The position numbers and the translations under genes are program-made. Positions 1 to 8,747 of a DNA stretch of 64,000 nt are shown one piece after another. A model generated the notes under the pieces. That model saw nothing but the letters and a program-made list of their open reading frames with translations, did no database searches and was not told the origin of the DNA. The stretch lies in contig NZ_CP157940.1 in the NCBI RefSeq assembly GCF_040207125.1, forward strand, positions 2,046,001-2,110,000, in the 5' to 3' direction. Source of the DNA: Lacrimispora sp. BS-2 (GTDB lineage: Bacteria; Bacillota; Clostridia; Lachnospirales; Lachnospiraceae). Within the stretch, counting starts at the first letter, position 1; each line of letters starts with the position of its first letter.

Positions 1-236
1 ATAACAGGAACCATACTCCAGCTCCTAATAGACTTCAGTACTTCCATGCCATCCATATCCGGCAGCCCCAAATCCAGTAAAATTAAATCCGGGCAATGAG
101 AAGAGGCAAAGGAAATGGCTTCTTTTCCATTGACGGCTTTCAGTATCCTATAGCCTTGCAATTCTAATTTTACAGAAATGAATTCGATGATTGCGTCCTC
201 ATCCTCTACTATCATAATAACGTGTTTATTTTCCAT
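1..236 (-). CDS. Response regulator, KdpE-like (3' end outside window)
   Basis: The reverse strand encodes the N-terminal receiver domain of a two-component response regulator, starting at the ATG at 234-236 and running off the left edge. About 78 residues are visible. The acidic pair Glu11-Asp12, the phospho-acceptor Asp55 in the sequence LLDLGLPDMDG, and the following Pro are all present. The gene lies 60 bp downstream of the histidine kinase at 297-1796 on the same strand, so the two form a cognate pair. The DNA-binding domain is not visible, so the OmpR/KdpE class is inferred from the KdpD-like partner and the early receiver sequence (MIVEDEDAI). Confidence 0.85.
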   Translation of the reverse strand, partial: MENKHVIMIVEDEDAIIEFISVKLELQGYRILKAVNGKEAISFASSHCPDLILLDLGLPDMDGMEVLKSIRSWSMVPV

Positions 237-296
237 AGCAACACCTTTCTGGTAAACTGTATCCCCTGAACCGCAGGCGCAAATAATCTTTAAAAA

Positions 297-1796
297 TTAT
301 TTCTCACTGCCAAGCGGTATTGTAAACATGAATTGTGCCCCGCCTTCTGGACGATTAGCTGCATATATTTCTCCTCCATGAGCTCTGATTATGGTTTTAC
401 AAATGGAAAGCCCTATCCCCAGATTTCTCGTTGAATCTTTATATGGGTTCTCCTGCGTAACCGTAAAATCAAATAGCTTGGGAAGAATCTTTGGATCTAT
501 TCCCGGACCGGTATCTGTTATTAAAAAACTTACAAAATCATCCTCTTCTTTTACTTCTATTACCACATCCGACCTCTGGCCTCCAGCATGTCTTTGAGTA
601 TTTTCCAAAATATTAATAATGACCTGAGAAATCAACATAATATCTATGGGAATTAAAATCACATATTCAGGCTGATTTATGGTGATTCTGGTATTAGGAA
701 AGCGCTTGCGAAAAGTTGAGACAGCCTCTTCTATAACCTCTTCAACGATTTCTTCTGATTTATCAATCACCATGCCATTGTTCTGAACCTTTGTAATGGA
801 CAAAATGTTTTCAATCATATTCAAAAGCCATTGGGCATCATTTTGTATCCCCTCTGTCAGTCTGGCCTGTACCTCATAAGGAATCTTATTCCCTTCTTCC
901 AGTAAAGTAGAACTTGCACCTATAATACCAGTAAGCGGAGTTCTCAAATCGTGAGATATACTTCTTAAAAAGCTGTTCTTTACTTTTTCCGTTTCCATCA
1001 TCACCTTAATTTCCTGCTGTTCCGCCATAAGACGGTACATCCTAAGTGCCTGAGCCGTTTGCTCCGCTATTAATTCTAAAAACATCTTTTGCTTTTTGTC
1101 CAAATCCTTTTCATTAAAAGAAAAAGCAAATACTCCATATGTTATGTTCTGAGTCATTATGGGCAAAAAGTAGCCATAGTCTTTATCATCCAAAGCTTCC
1201 TGCTTATCCGCAGCAAGCCTTACTAAATGAAATATTTCCTCTTTCGTAAAATATTCAATACCCACATCATCTTTTACATATGTAAAATAAGGATTCAACT
1301 TTCCCTCTGGTTTGATATCTTCAAAAAAAGCTACAGAATGAATTAGTTCATCCTTTAAGTAATCCATTGAATATCTTACAATCGTATGCAGATCCCTGGT
1401 AGAAAGAAGCTTCCGGTTAATACTGTATAGCAATTCAGCCTGCTGGCATTTCTGCCTGGCATGTTCCGCCTGTGCCTTAATGCTGGTAGTAATAATGCTG
1501 CTGGTGAAAACTACAAGCAGAAGGATAATAAGAGTTAATGGAAAATTCACAGTAAAACTAAAACCAAATCTTGGTGAAGTTATTAAAAAATCATAAGTAA
1601 ATACTCCTATAACTGCTGATAACAATCCATATATATACTCTTCTGTAACAGCTGTAATAATAAATATTGCCATAGCCATTACAATGTTTATATTCTGGTA
1701 TCCAAAATTATTACGGTAAAGAACTTCGCAGATAAGTAATGTACCGCAAAGAATACAGAAAGAGAAAATAATATTTTTAGCCTTTTTCTTATTCAA
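297..1796 (-). CDS. Membrane sensor histidine kinase, KdpD C-terminal-like (DUF4118-GAF-HisKA-HATPase)
   Basis: This 499-residue protein is a sensor kinase. Four hydrophobic segments lie within residues 9-105, as in the KdpD DUF4118 membrane module. A GAF-like region (about 120-255) is followed by the HisKA box SISHDLRTPLTG with phospho-acceptor His282. The HATPase_c domain shows the N box (IINILENTQRHA), G1 (ITDTGPGID) and G2 (NLGIGLSICKT). The N-terminal KdpD sensor and Usp domains of full-length KdpD (about 900 residues) are absent, so this is the short KdpD-type kinase common in Clostridia. It probably phosphorylates the regulator encoded immediately downstream. A potassium-related role is only a family inference, because no kdpFABC genes are in view. 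Confidence 0.85.
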   Translation of the reverse strand: MNKKKAKNIIFSFCILCGTLLICEVLYRNNFGYQNINIVMAMAIFIITAVTEEYIYGLLSAVIGVFTYDFLITSPRFGFSFTVNFPLTLIILLLVVFTSSIITTSIKAQAEHARQKCQQAELLYSINRKLLSTRDLHTIVRYSMDYLKDELIHSVAFFEDIKPEGKLNPYFTYVKDDVGIEYFTKEEIFHLVRLAADKQEALDDKDYGYFLPIMTQNITYGVFAFSFNEKDLDKKQKMFLELIAEQTAQALRMYRLMAEQQEIKVMMETEKVKNSFLRSISHDLRTPLTGIIGASSTLLEEGNKIPYEVQARLTEGIQNDAQWLLNMIENILSITKVQNNGMVIDKSEEIVEEVIEEAVSTFRKRFPNTRITINQPEYVILIPIDIMLISQVIINILENTQRHAGGQRSDVVIEVKEEDDFVSFLITDTGPGIDPKILPKLFDFTVTQENPYKDSTRNLGIGLSICKTIIRAHGGEIYAANRPEGGAQFMFTIPLGSEK

Positions 1797-1918
1797 ATCA
1801 ACTCACCCTACACTTTTTCATATATTATTGACTAGATGTCCGGAATCATCTTTCATCTCCATACATTTACTATTATACATTATATCATTGTTTAACTGTA
1901 CCAGCTATAAATAATTTA

Positions 1919-3064
1919 TTATCCGAACATGGAAATAAAAATTCCTGCTATTATTGCTGAACCTATGGTGCTTGCAACAATCGGCCCCATTGCATGCATT
2001 AAAAGATGGTTTGAAGGATTGTATTTATGGCCTAGCTTTTGTGATATTCTTGCAGCCATTGGCATCGCAGATACTCCTGCATTTCCAATGAGGGGATTTA
2101 CTTTTCCTCCTGTTAATTTGCATAAAACTTTTGCTACCAGTACTCCTCCGGCTGTTCCCATTATAAATGCAAAAAGGCCTAAGATAATAATAAAAAGTGT
2201 TTTAATATTTAATACCCTCTCAGCCGTTGCACTTCCTCCAATGGATAAACCAATTAACAGGGTAAGCAGATTCAGCAAATCCCCCTGCAGCATTCTGACT
2301 AACCTTTCTGCCACGCCGCTCTCTCTGATAAGATTACCAAGCATCAGCATTGCTATTAACGTTGCAGCAGAAGGAACGAAGATTAAAACCAGCAAAGTAG
2401 TTACAATAGGAAAAAGAATTTTCTTTCTCCTGGACACCTTTTTAGGAATAGGCATAATTATCATTCTTTCCTCTTGGGTGGTAAGTGCTCTCATGATAGG
2501 CGGCTGAATAAGAGGAACTAAAGCCATATAGGAATACGCTGCAATAGTAATCGTCGGAAGCAGATGACCTGCCAGCTGCTTTGTGATATAAATGGAAGTC
2601 GGACCGTCTGAACTTCCTATTATTCCGATAGCTGCCGCTTCCTGTATGGTAAAGTTTTCAAAGCCGGGGATAAAATGAGAAATTACAGACCCTATGCCTA
2701 ATGCTCCAAACATCGCCGCAAATATACCAACCTGACCTCCAAGACCAATTAACGCTGTTTTTGGCGATGATATTAATGGACTAAAATCTGTCATTGCACC
2801 AATACAGATAAAAATCATGGGAGGATAAATTCCAAGCTCAATGCCCTTATACAAATAATAAATCAATCCGCCTTCATCATAAGAGGACAGACCCGCAATT
2901 GATATATTGGCAATAATCATTCCAAATGCCAATGGAAGAAGCAGCAGGGGCTCATACCTTTTTTCTATAGCCATATATGCAAGGGCAAGGGCCAAAATTA
3001 TCATTATTATTTCCGGCAGTGTTAAATTATTAATTATATTTGTTATATAATTAATCACAATCAT
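1919..3064 (-). CDS. Sodium ion-translocating decarboxylase beta subunit (OadB/GcdB family)
   Basis: The 381-residue polytopic membrane protein matches the beta subunit of biotin-dependent Na+-pumping decarboxylases (oxaloacetate, methylmalonyl-CoA and glutaconyl-CoA types). In these complexes it couples decarboxylation of carboxybiotin to outward Na+ transport. The diagnostic segment GIIGSSDGPTSIYIT, with the Asp needed for Na+/carboxybiotin chemistry, is present, as is the C-terminal motif NAGVSAMPMAARISQKLGH. Length is typical. No carboxyltransferase, biotin carrier or gamma subunit lies next to it, so it is a detached subunit here and its substrate cannot be assigned. It lies upstream of the two-component genes with a 122-bp gap and has its own promoter-like sequence at 3136-3163. 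Confidence 0.88.
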   Translation of the reverse strand: MIVINYITNIINNLTLPEIIMIILALALAYMAIEKRYEPLLLLPLAFGMIIANISIAGLSSYDEGGLIYYLYKGIELGIYPPMIFICIGAMTDFSPLISSPKTALIGLGGQVGIFAAMFGALGIGSVISHFIPGFENFTIQEAAAIGIIGSSDGPTSIYITKQLAGHLLPTITIAAYSYMALVPLIQPPIMRALTTQEERMIIMPIPKKVSRRKKILFPIVTTLLVLIFVPSAATLIAMLMLGNLIRESGVAERLVRMLQGDLLNLLTLLIGLSIGGSATAERVLNIKTLFIIILGLFAFIMGTAGGVLVAKVLCKLTGGKVNPLIGNAGVSAMPMAARISQKLGHKYNPSNHLLMHAMGPIVASTIGSAIIAGIFISMFG

Positions 3065-3110
3065 CTCCTGGTTATTTGTGTAGTTACGTTATTGTGGTTA
3101 ACAATTATAT

Positions 3111-3212
3111 CTAGCATTGGGTTTTCTTTCCATATTTTATATTCAATAGTTTTGATATGTCAAAAATGGTCATTTTTCTTTGAGAATTGATTGCAAAGGT
3201 GTAGTTTCCCAA
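3111..3212 (-). CDS. Possible 33-residue leader ORF upstream of the decarboxylase subunit
   Basis: A short reading frame begins at a TTG (3210-3212) preceded at about 9 bp by a very strong AAAAGGAGG ribosome binding site, and ends at a TAG at 3111-3113. It encodes 33 residues beginning MGNYTFAINSQRK and ending KKTQC. The strong Shine-Dalgarno sequence in otherwise AT-rich DNA is the only positive evidence. The frame spans the candidate promoter at 3136-3163, so it would need a transcript starting further upstream. It may be a remnant or a leader peptide and has no recognisable family. Confidence 0.22.
   Translation of the reverse strand: MGNYTFAINSQRKMTIFDISKLLNIKYGKKTQC
3136..3163 (-). promoter_or_regulatory. 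Sigma-A type promoter for the decarboxylase subunit gene
   Basis: On the reverse strand TTGACA (3158-3163) is followed after 16 bp by TATAAA (3136-3141). It sits about 72 bp upstream of the start codon at 3064. Confidence 0.5.
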
Positions 3213-3361
3213 CCTATTTTCCTCCTTTTTTATTAATAATTTATTCATTTGTATTAATTATAAAAGAAATATGCATAAAGAAGCTGTTAAGAAAATCGGA
3301 AGACTTTAAAAAATTCCCCCTGTTTCCCACAGCACCTATGTGAATTTTGACAAACAATTAC

Positions 3362-3403
3362 AAAAAAAGTCAGTACAGTGCCATAGGCAAAATACTGACT
3401 TTT
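3362..3403 (-). terminator. Rho-independent terminator after the nitroreductase gene
   Basis: AAAAGTCAGTA (3365-3375) pairs perfectly with TACTGACTTTT (3393-3403) around a 17-nt loop. On the reverse strand the stem is followed by a run of T residues, about 85 bp past the nitroreductase stop codon. Confidence 0.75.
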
Positions 3404-3487
3404 AGGATCATTGAATATGAAGTTGTATTGGTGTAAAGGATATGTACGGCAGAATCGTAAGCTTTGTATTAGAAGCTTAAAAGGAAT

Positions 3488-4021
3488 TTAAACGAACCGG
3501 ACAATTTCCTCCAGTGGTTTGCGGGATTTCTTTCGTACCGTCTGATCTGCCGGATATCCGGCTGCAATTAATCCGCATATATGCTTTTCCTTTGGAGTGT
3601 TCAGCAGTGAAGCAATTTTCTCTCTATCATACATTCCAAAAATGCAAGTACCGATTCCCTGTGATTCAGCTTCCAGGCAAAGATAGGCAATTGCCGCTCC
3701 AATATCGCCGGGAGCGAAATACTGGCTGTCTACAAGGCTCCTAACATGGGGCATTAAATTTGCATGTTCTTCAACCACAACAAAAAATGCCCGTGCTTTG
3801 GAAGCAAACCCATTTGATCCCAACTGCTGTGCAGCTTCCGCTACCTTTTCTATAAGTTCTGGATTTTCGACTACCACAAAACTCCAGGGCTGACCATTAC
3901 AGCCGGAAGGTGCCAGGCGGGCCGCCTCAACACATTTGACCAGCTTTTCATGTTCTACCGGTTGATCTTTAAAATTTCTGCTGCTTTGCCTGCGAAGGCA
4001 TAAATCCATAAAATCATTCAT
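3488..4021 (-). CDS. Nitroreductase family protein
   Basis: The 177-residue protein belongs to the FMN-dependent nitroreductase fold. The N-terminal LRRQSSRNFKDQPV, the middle RLAPSGCNGQPWSFVVV and the LCLEAESQGIGTC segment are typical FMN- and substrate-contacting regions. Such enzymes use NAD(P)H to reduce nitroaromatics, quinones or flavins, and the physiological substrate is unknown here. The start at 4021 is preferred over an upstream ATG at 4081 because AAAGGAG lies 9 bp before it and the family begins with this MNDFMDL-type segment. It may be co-transcribed with the phosphatase upstream, which ends 94 bp before this start, and has its own terminator. Confidence 0.85.
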   Translation of the reverse strand: MNDFMDLCLRRQSSRNFKDQPVEHEKLVKCVEAARLAPSGCNGQPWSFVVVENPELIEKVAEAAQQLGSNGFASKARAFFVVVEEHANLMPHVRSLVDSQYFAPGDIGAAIAYLCLEAESQGIGTCIFGMYDREKIASLLNTPKEKHICGLIAAGYPADQTVRKKSRKPLEEIVRFV

Positions 4022-4115
4022 TTTAATTGCTCCTTTATGTGTGAAACTTGCAAATAAACGTGTTCCAATTGATCTTCCCACCGCTTTCGGATGATGCTTT
4101 ACTGTTGGTACTGCC

Positions 4116-5276
4116 TCAGTTAGAAAGATTGACTCTAAGTTTTTCTATTTCATCATCAGTTAAACCGATTGACTTGATATAACCCTCTGCTGCTTTGGTC
4201 AAATCTACCCCTTTAAGACTGCTTCCTTTGGAAATACCAGCCATCTGTCTCATACTCTCCAGGATGTTGTTGTTCCCAATCCGGTCATATTGACCAGGTG
4301 CGACAGGCACATGGTAGAAATTAACGAAACTGTCCATATAGTCAGTCTTAATCTCCCAATATTTCGCGCCCATCAGGGATTCAAGCAATGCGACAACAAA
4401 ACCAGTCCTGTCTTTTCCCTCTACGCAATGGATAAGGTATGGACCTTTCTTTTCGCCCATTTCCCGTAAAACAACAGCAAGCTTCTGCTTGAAATCTTCC
4501 GATTGTAAGTCAAGTCCCATGCCCAGTGCATACACATTACCGATATCATTCAGTCCCTTATAATATGCAAGTTCGCCGTTAGCATCGGTTCTTAAATGAC
4601 CCGCAACCTCCTCGGCTGTTTCGGAAAGATTAAATATAACATTAACTCCCGCATCCTTTGTAAGCCTCATAGCGTATTTGTTTCTTCCGATTTCCGGATT
4701 GATCGGGTTGGAAGACCTGTATAGCCTGCCCGGAGCTATACTGCCAAAAGCCGCTTCACGGAAATTGGCAAACACCTCATCACTGCTATAATCATCTCTG
4801 TTGTTAGTACGTTTCAGTTGGCGTACTTCGTATTCATCCAGGTATCCTCCCTTTTTTGAAAGGGTGATGGTTACCTGATCATTAACAGCCGTCCCGTATG
4901 TATCGGCAAAGCTGCCGAGATTTATTGCCAATATAATGTCCTCATTGGATTTTTCCTCGGCTGACGATGCAACTATAACGACCTTCTTACTGTCCACATC
5001 ACTATATGAGGAACATACCGGAACCTCTAATAACTGCCCGCCAATTGCCACATTCACGATGTCGCCATATTGGAATAACTTTAGAAAATCAGGGTTTTTA
5101 ATATTAATATATACATTGCCATATTTTTCATGCACTTTTGAAACACTAACGGATAACTGGTTCTGCGACTCTTGAATTACACTTGCATTTTCATAAGCCA
5201 TGGTGTAAACAGGCTTAGCACCACTTAAGAACACAGCAATAAATAAGCCAATCGAAATACATTTTCTCCTTTTCAT
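4116..5276 (-). CDS. Secreted tyrosine-protein phosphatase
   Basis: This 386-residue protein starts with a signal peptide (MKRRKCISIGLFIAVFLSG). Residues about 40-135 form a beta-rich N-terminal region that I do not recognise with certainty. The C-terminal half is a Tyr_phosphatase3/dual-specificity-like domain with the segment GRLYRSSNP and the CX5R active site HCVEGKDRTGF, so the catalytic Cys and Arg are intact. It presumably dephosphorylates phosphotyrosine proteins or small phospho-esters outside the membrane. Homologous secreted phosphatases occur in many Clostridia and Bacilli. Neighbours do not clarify the substrate. Confidence 0.85.
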   Translation of the reverse strand: MKRRKCISIGLFIAVFLSGAKPVYTMAYENASVIQESQNQLSVSVSKVHEKYGNVYINIKNPDFLKLFQYGDIVNVAIGGQLLEVPVCSSYSDVDSKKVVIVASSAEEKSNEDIILAINLGSFADTYGTAVNDQVTITLSKKGGYLDEYEVRQLKRTNNRDDYSSDEVFANFREAAFGSIAPGRLYRSSNPINPEIGRNKYAMRLTKDAGVNVIFNLSETAEEVAGHLRTDANGELAYYKGLNDIGNVYALGMGLDLQSEDFKQKLAVVLREMGEKKGPYLIHCVEGKDRTGFVVALLESLMGAKYWEIKTDYMDSFVNFYHVPVAPGQYDRIGNNNILESMRQMAGISKGSSLKGVDLTKAAEGYIKSIGLTDDEIEKLRVNLSN

Positions 5277-5624
5277 TAAAACGCCTCCAAATATAATATT
5301 TTGTAAACCTCACATATCAAGAATACCACAAAATAAGCAGGATGTTAAGATTAATTACGCATCAGTTTTCCCCTTTTTACAGGCATTTTTTTAAGTCTTT
5401 TATTTCTTACATCAAATGAGCTCTATTTCTTTTTCCCCTTCTATTAAAGCCTTTTATAAGGCTGATTGGCTGACCAAACATTTTCATTAACTTACTTTAT
5501 AGACTAACTATGTCAAGTAGTTATTTTATATTAGTTTTCCTGTTATATAATTGTACTTTGAAAATCGCATGACAAATAAAGCACCCTTAAAGCTGCCTTG
5601 TAAAATTGATATGAGAGATAAGAA
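5277..5624. other. AT-rich intergenic DNA between phosphatase and IS110 transposase
   Basis: No coding sequence was recognised in these 348 bp. A short inverted repeat, AGCCTT-TTAT-AAGGCT, lies near 5449-5464. The right part must contain the 3' end of the IS110 element, but no terminal repeat could be defined. Confidence 0.4.
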
Positions 5625-6791
5625 CTACTTTATGTAAGCTTCATGTTTCATTTCCATACAGTAAAGAACTCTGACCAGTTTTTTCGCAACGTGGGAAACT
5701 GCAACATTATAAGGTTTTCCTTCTGCCTGTTTTTTCTGCAAGAATAAACTGAAATTAGTGTCCCAGTTACCAACATTTTTAGCAGCTGTATAAAGTGCGA
5801 AACGCAGGTATTTTGAGCCTCGCTTAACCATTTTGGCATGGGTAAACGTATACTTCCCAGATTGATAGATAGATGGCTCCATTCCAGCAAATGCAAGTAT
5901 TTTTTCGGCATTAGAAAAATCAGAAAAGTCACCTATCTCAGCATGGATGATAGCTGCAGTTATATAAGAAATACCGGGAATTGTTATAAAAGGAGAATCT
6001 ATATTTTTAACAATCTCTTTTATTCTTTTTTCAATCACTTCGGTTTGTTCCTGTAGCAGAAAAATGCGAGCTAAGGTTTGCTGTAGTTCAATGGTCTGTA
6101 TGCCATCGCAGGTTCCGATCGATTGTTTGGCGGCTTTTTTGATGTCAATTGCTTTTTGGCGACCATAGTGACCTTTTGAATGTTTTGATAAAAGGTTAGT
6201 CAAACGAGTCAGATGAGCCTTTGAAATGGCGTTAGTATCTGTGTATTCACTCATAAGGTGATAAACCGAATTAACCTGTAGCTCATGAACTATTTTCTCT
6301 AATTCGGGGAAAATGATATTCATCAACCTGGCAAACGATACTTTGAGCCTGGAGCAATCTTTTACAAGGTTAAAACGATATCTTGTTAGTGACTTTAGTT
6401 CTTTTTCATGGTATGATGCAGGTGCATAGGGCGTTAGCTTCTGTGTCATCAGCATTGATACGATTGATTGGGCGTCAGCCTTGTCCGTTTTAGTCTTTCT
6501 AAAGCTTAGACTTTTTTTGTATAGACTAGTGTGAAGCGGATTGATAATAAAAATGTGGTAGTTTTTATTAACGAGGAAATCAGCGATATTGTTGCTATAA
6601 TGACCAGTTGCTTCCAGCCCTAATTTTATTGTTTCCGGGTTATTGGTACAGGATTGCATACGCTGAAGTAAAAGAGAAAATCCAATAAGATCATTAGAAA
6701 TGGTGAAGACAGGGAAAAGAATTTCACCGTCCGAATTGGTGATAAGACAATCGTGCTTATCTTTTGCGACATCAATACCTACGTAGATCAT
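5625..6791 (-). CDS. IS110 family transposase (DEDD recombinase)
   Basis: The 388-residue protein has the two-domain architecture of IS110 transposases. The N-terminal RuvC-like DEDD domain shows VGIDVAKDKHD, LGLEATGHYS and KTDKADAQSI, which carry the Asp, Glu and Asp residues. The C-terminal Transposase_20 domain shows ITIPGISYITAAIIHAEIGD and FAGMEPSIYQSGK. The reading frame is intact and of normal length, so the element may be active. Recent work on the family shows that target and donor choice is made by a structured non-coding 'bridge' RNA encoded in the element; the best candidate here is the region just upstream. Confidence 0.93.
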   Translation of the reverse strand: MIYVGIDVAKDKHDCLITNSDGEILFPVFTISNDLIGFSLLLQRMQSCTNNPETIKLGLEATGHYSNNIADFLVNKNYHIFIINPLHTSLYKKSLSFRKTKTDKADAQSIVSMLMTQKLTPYAPASYHEKELKSLTRYRFNLVKDCSRLKVSFARLMNIIFPELEKIVHELQVNSVYHLMSEYTDTNAISKAHLTRLTNLLSKHSKGHYGRQKAIDIKKAAKQSIGTCDGIQTIELQQTLARIFLLQEQTEVIEKRIKEIVKNIDSPFITIPGISYITAAIIHAEIGDFSDFSNAEKILAFAGMEPSIYQSGKYTFTHAKMVKRGSKYLRFALYTAAKNVGNWDTNFSLFLQKKQAEGKPYNVAVSHVAKKLVRVLYCMEMKHEAYIK

Positions 6792-6794
6792 AAT

Positions 6795-6990
6795 AAAAGC
6801 TCCTTATGGTAAATTGACACTGTTATCAGTTCCACAGAACTGCCTGCTATGTAGCCTCGTGCTAATTAAAACGTCATGCGTTATCTAACTGATCAACATT
6901 TAAGCAGGCAGCTGTGGTTATAGCCTATAAACAAACGTCTAAGCGTTAGGAAAGTTCGACTAATTCACAGTGCCTATAAACAGTATACAC
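6795..6990 (-). ncRNA. Candidate IS110 bridge-RNA region
   Basis: Directly upstream of the transposase a long hairpin is visible. CCACAG-AA-CTGCCTGC (6832-6847) pairs with GCAGGCAG-CTGTGG (6904-6917): 14 base pairs interrupted only by a two-base bulge, closing a 56-nt loop. Next to it lies TTATAG-C-CTATAA (6918-6930). In the IS110 group the bridge RNA is encoded in this upstream end, so position and foldability fit. The guide loops and exact RNA ends cannot be defined without the element boundaries and an empty target site. Confidence 0.38.
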
Positions 6991-7018
6991 TTACTCAAGA
7001 AAGAGTAAGGAACTAATA

Positions 7019-7767
7019 TTAATTTAACATACGAGGAAAATAAATATCAATTTCAGAATCAGGATTATCAGGACCTGAAAAATTTTCTGTATAACATTCA
7101 AAATCATCATGTCCGGCGATTTCATATCCGCTATTCGGAAACCATACCCCCATATATACCGGTATGTTTTAAGTAAAGATCCAGCAGTTCCAGTATGAGT
7201 AAATTTTGCATATTTATTAGAGACTAACCTTTTTATCAGCATTTCCTCCGGTATATTATTATTTTGGTGTACTTCAATGCCTATAAAGACAGTTGCTTCA
7301 CTGTCTGCATTAAATTTATCTACCGAACATGACTCTGTTGATTCAAATATGCTATATCGTTTGCATGCACATACATCATAGTCCAGCCTGGACACCAACT
7401 CATTGAAAATACTCCACATTTCAACAATATTGCTTGTATCAATATCCGTTTTAAATCTTATACCCATAATATATTTTGGAATAGTATTTACTATCCGAGC
7501 TTCCAAACTACATTGATTTTCCAGTTTAAACATCTTATTATCAGTATGTACTAAACTCCATGCTGCCTGTGTCAGCCGTCTGCCTCTGATATAACTTCTA
7601 ATAGTTTCTCCCATAATAACATAAAAATAACGATGAAAATGATAATAGGAGTAGCCTGCCGCCTTGGCAACATCACAAGCTGAAATAGAATTATACAAAT
7701 TGTTTTCAATAAATATAATTGCCTTCCCAATAACTTCTTCCTTACCCAGGATAGCCCCTCCTTTCAT
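7019..7767 (-). pseudogene. AraC-family regulator with GyrI-like domain, deleted and frameshifted
   Basis: The N-terminal part (GKAIIFIENNLYNSI, AGYSYYHFHRYFYVIMGETI) is the first helix-turn-helix of an AraC DNA-binding domain. After TQAAWSLVHTDNK the sequence jumps straight to the effector-binding domain (MFKLENQCSLEARIV), so about 40 residues containing the second AraC helix-turn-helix appear deleted in frame. Near the 3' end a G-run (reverse strand of 7147-7151) has lost one base. Restoring it gives VWFPNSGYEIAGHDDFECY and a normal GyrI-like C-terminus ending IDIYFPRMLN at the stop 7019-7021. An AAAGGAGG lies inside the first codons, so the original start was probably just downstream. The gene is almost certainly non-functional. 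Confidence 0.75.
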
Positions 7768-7772
7768 ATATT

Positions 7773-8461
7773 TCAGTATGTTATTTTATAAAAGTCCTTC
7801 CCTGCTTTTTCTTGAGGAAGCATTACTTTAATCTCTTTTTCATTTAACGCTCCAACCAGAAATGTATTCCACTTATTTATTTTAGGAGAACCAAACGTTA
7901 TTTCTATGTTTTTTTCAGTTACATCAAATATCATAGAACGCAGTGTTCCAAAAAACTCATCATAATAATGACAACAGAGACCGTCTGGATAAGGTGTGGA
8001 TAAACCGATTGGAGCTTCCATTGTCCAATCTATTGCTTCTTTAACTGTACGGCAATTTTCCAAGATACTGCGAACAACAATCCAAAACCCGTTACACCTG
8101 CTTTTTGCCCTCCTTCAAAATTACCGACCGGTAAGCCATTACTGGCTTTACAAACAGCTAAACCATATTCATTCATACCATCACATCTGCCAAATAGATT
8201 TAGAGTTGAACCAATATACTTATATTTGCCTGTAATATTTGTATAAGCAAAACACATTTCTTCCATTTCATCATTAATACCACTGCAATATTTGTCCAGT
8301 AAATCTGTGATTTGGATTAATTTATTCTCCGGATATACTTTTGGCGGCAACAATACTTTCTGCAGTAAATCCGGTTGTAATAAAACCCATTCACCAATTT
8401 TCTTTCCAACCTCGTAATTCGTTCCTTCAAAATTTTTAAGATGTGCTTTAATCTCTTTCAT
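7773..8461 (-). pseudogene. C45-family acyltransferase/peptidase remnant (acyl-CoA:6-APA acyltransferase type)
   Basis: Two frames make up the remains of a linear-amide hydrolase of the C45/acyl-CoA:6-aminopenicillanic acid acyltransferase type. The upstream frame starts at the ATG 8459-8461 behind GGAGAG. It runs MKEIKAHLKNFEGTNYEVGKKIG through FAYTNITGKYKYIGST and NLFGRCDGMNEYGLAVCKASN to VTGFGLLFAV, then shifts frame near 8063-8080. The second frame continues SILENCRTVKEAIDWTMEAP to the TAA at 7773. The nucleophile Cys segment expected after FAYTNI is missing, so the deletion removed the active site. It lies 5 bp upstream of the broken AraC gene; the two probably decayed together. Confidence 0.65.
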
Positions 8462-8581
8462 ATCTACTCTCCTTTTCTGTAAAGTATAAAATGAAATGGA
8501 ACAGGAAACTTGATATTTTTTGCTGCTTATTGTTATGTCTATAGACCTCACTATTGCTACAATGATACACCAGATATTTTT

Positions 8582-8627
8582 GCCCCGCTGCCAGCCGGTT
8601 CAATCCGGAGGGCGGCGGGGCTTTTTT
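8582..8627 (+). terminator. Orphan rho-independent terminator
   Basis: A GC-rich hairpin with arms GCCCCGC and GCGGGGC, and an inner CCGG/CCGG stem, is followed by six T residues on the forward strand. No forward-strand gene precedes it, so it has been separated from its gene by rearrangement. Confidence 0.65.
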
Positions 8628-8655
8628 CGTTCACCGCTCGTTCATAACGCTCACC

Positions 8656-8684
8656 TTGACTTTTACCACCTACGGGGGTAATAT
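8656..8684 (+). promoter_or_regulatory. Promoter with CsoR/CstR-like operator in its spacer
   Basis: TTGACT (8656-8661) and TAATAT (8679-8684) are separated by exactly 17 bp. The spacer carries an imperfect inverted repeat, TTACC-N9-GGTAA, with the core CCTACGGGGG. This core resembles operators of CsoR-family repressors (copper or persulfide sensors). The promoter drives the membrane protein gene at 8748, 64 bp away. Confidence 0.5.
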
Positions 8685-8747
8685 ACGAATATTACAAATG
8701 TAAGATTAGTTTGGGGCAAGACGGATCAGGATATAGGAGGTGGTTCG

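Larger units (their letters stand above)
5600..6990 (-). mobile_element. IS110 family insertion sequence (approximate ends)
   Basis: The element consists of the intact transposase plus non-coding flanks. IS110 elements normally lack terminal inverted repeats and target duplications, so the ends cannot be fixed by eye and the coordinates are estimates. An 11-bp direct repeat GCCTATAAACA at 6923-6933 and 6972-6982 lies in the upstream flank. The element is embedded next to two pseudogenes, fitting an unstable accessory zone. Confidence 0.55.
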
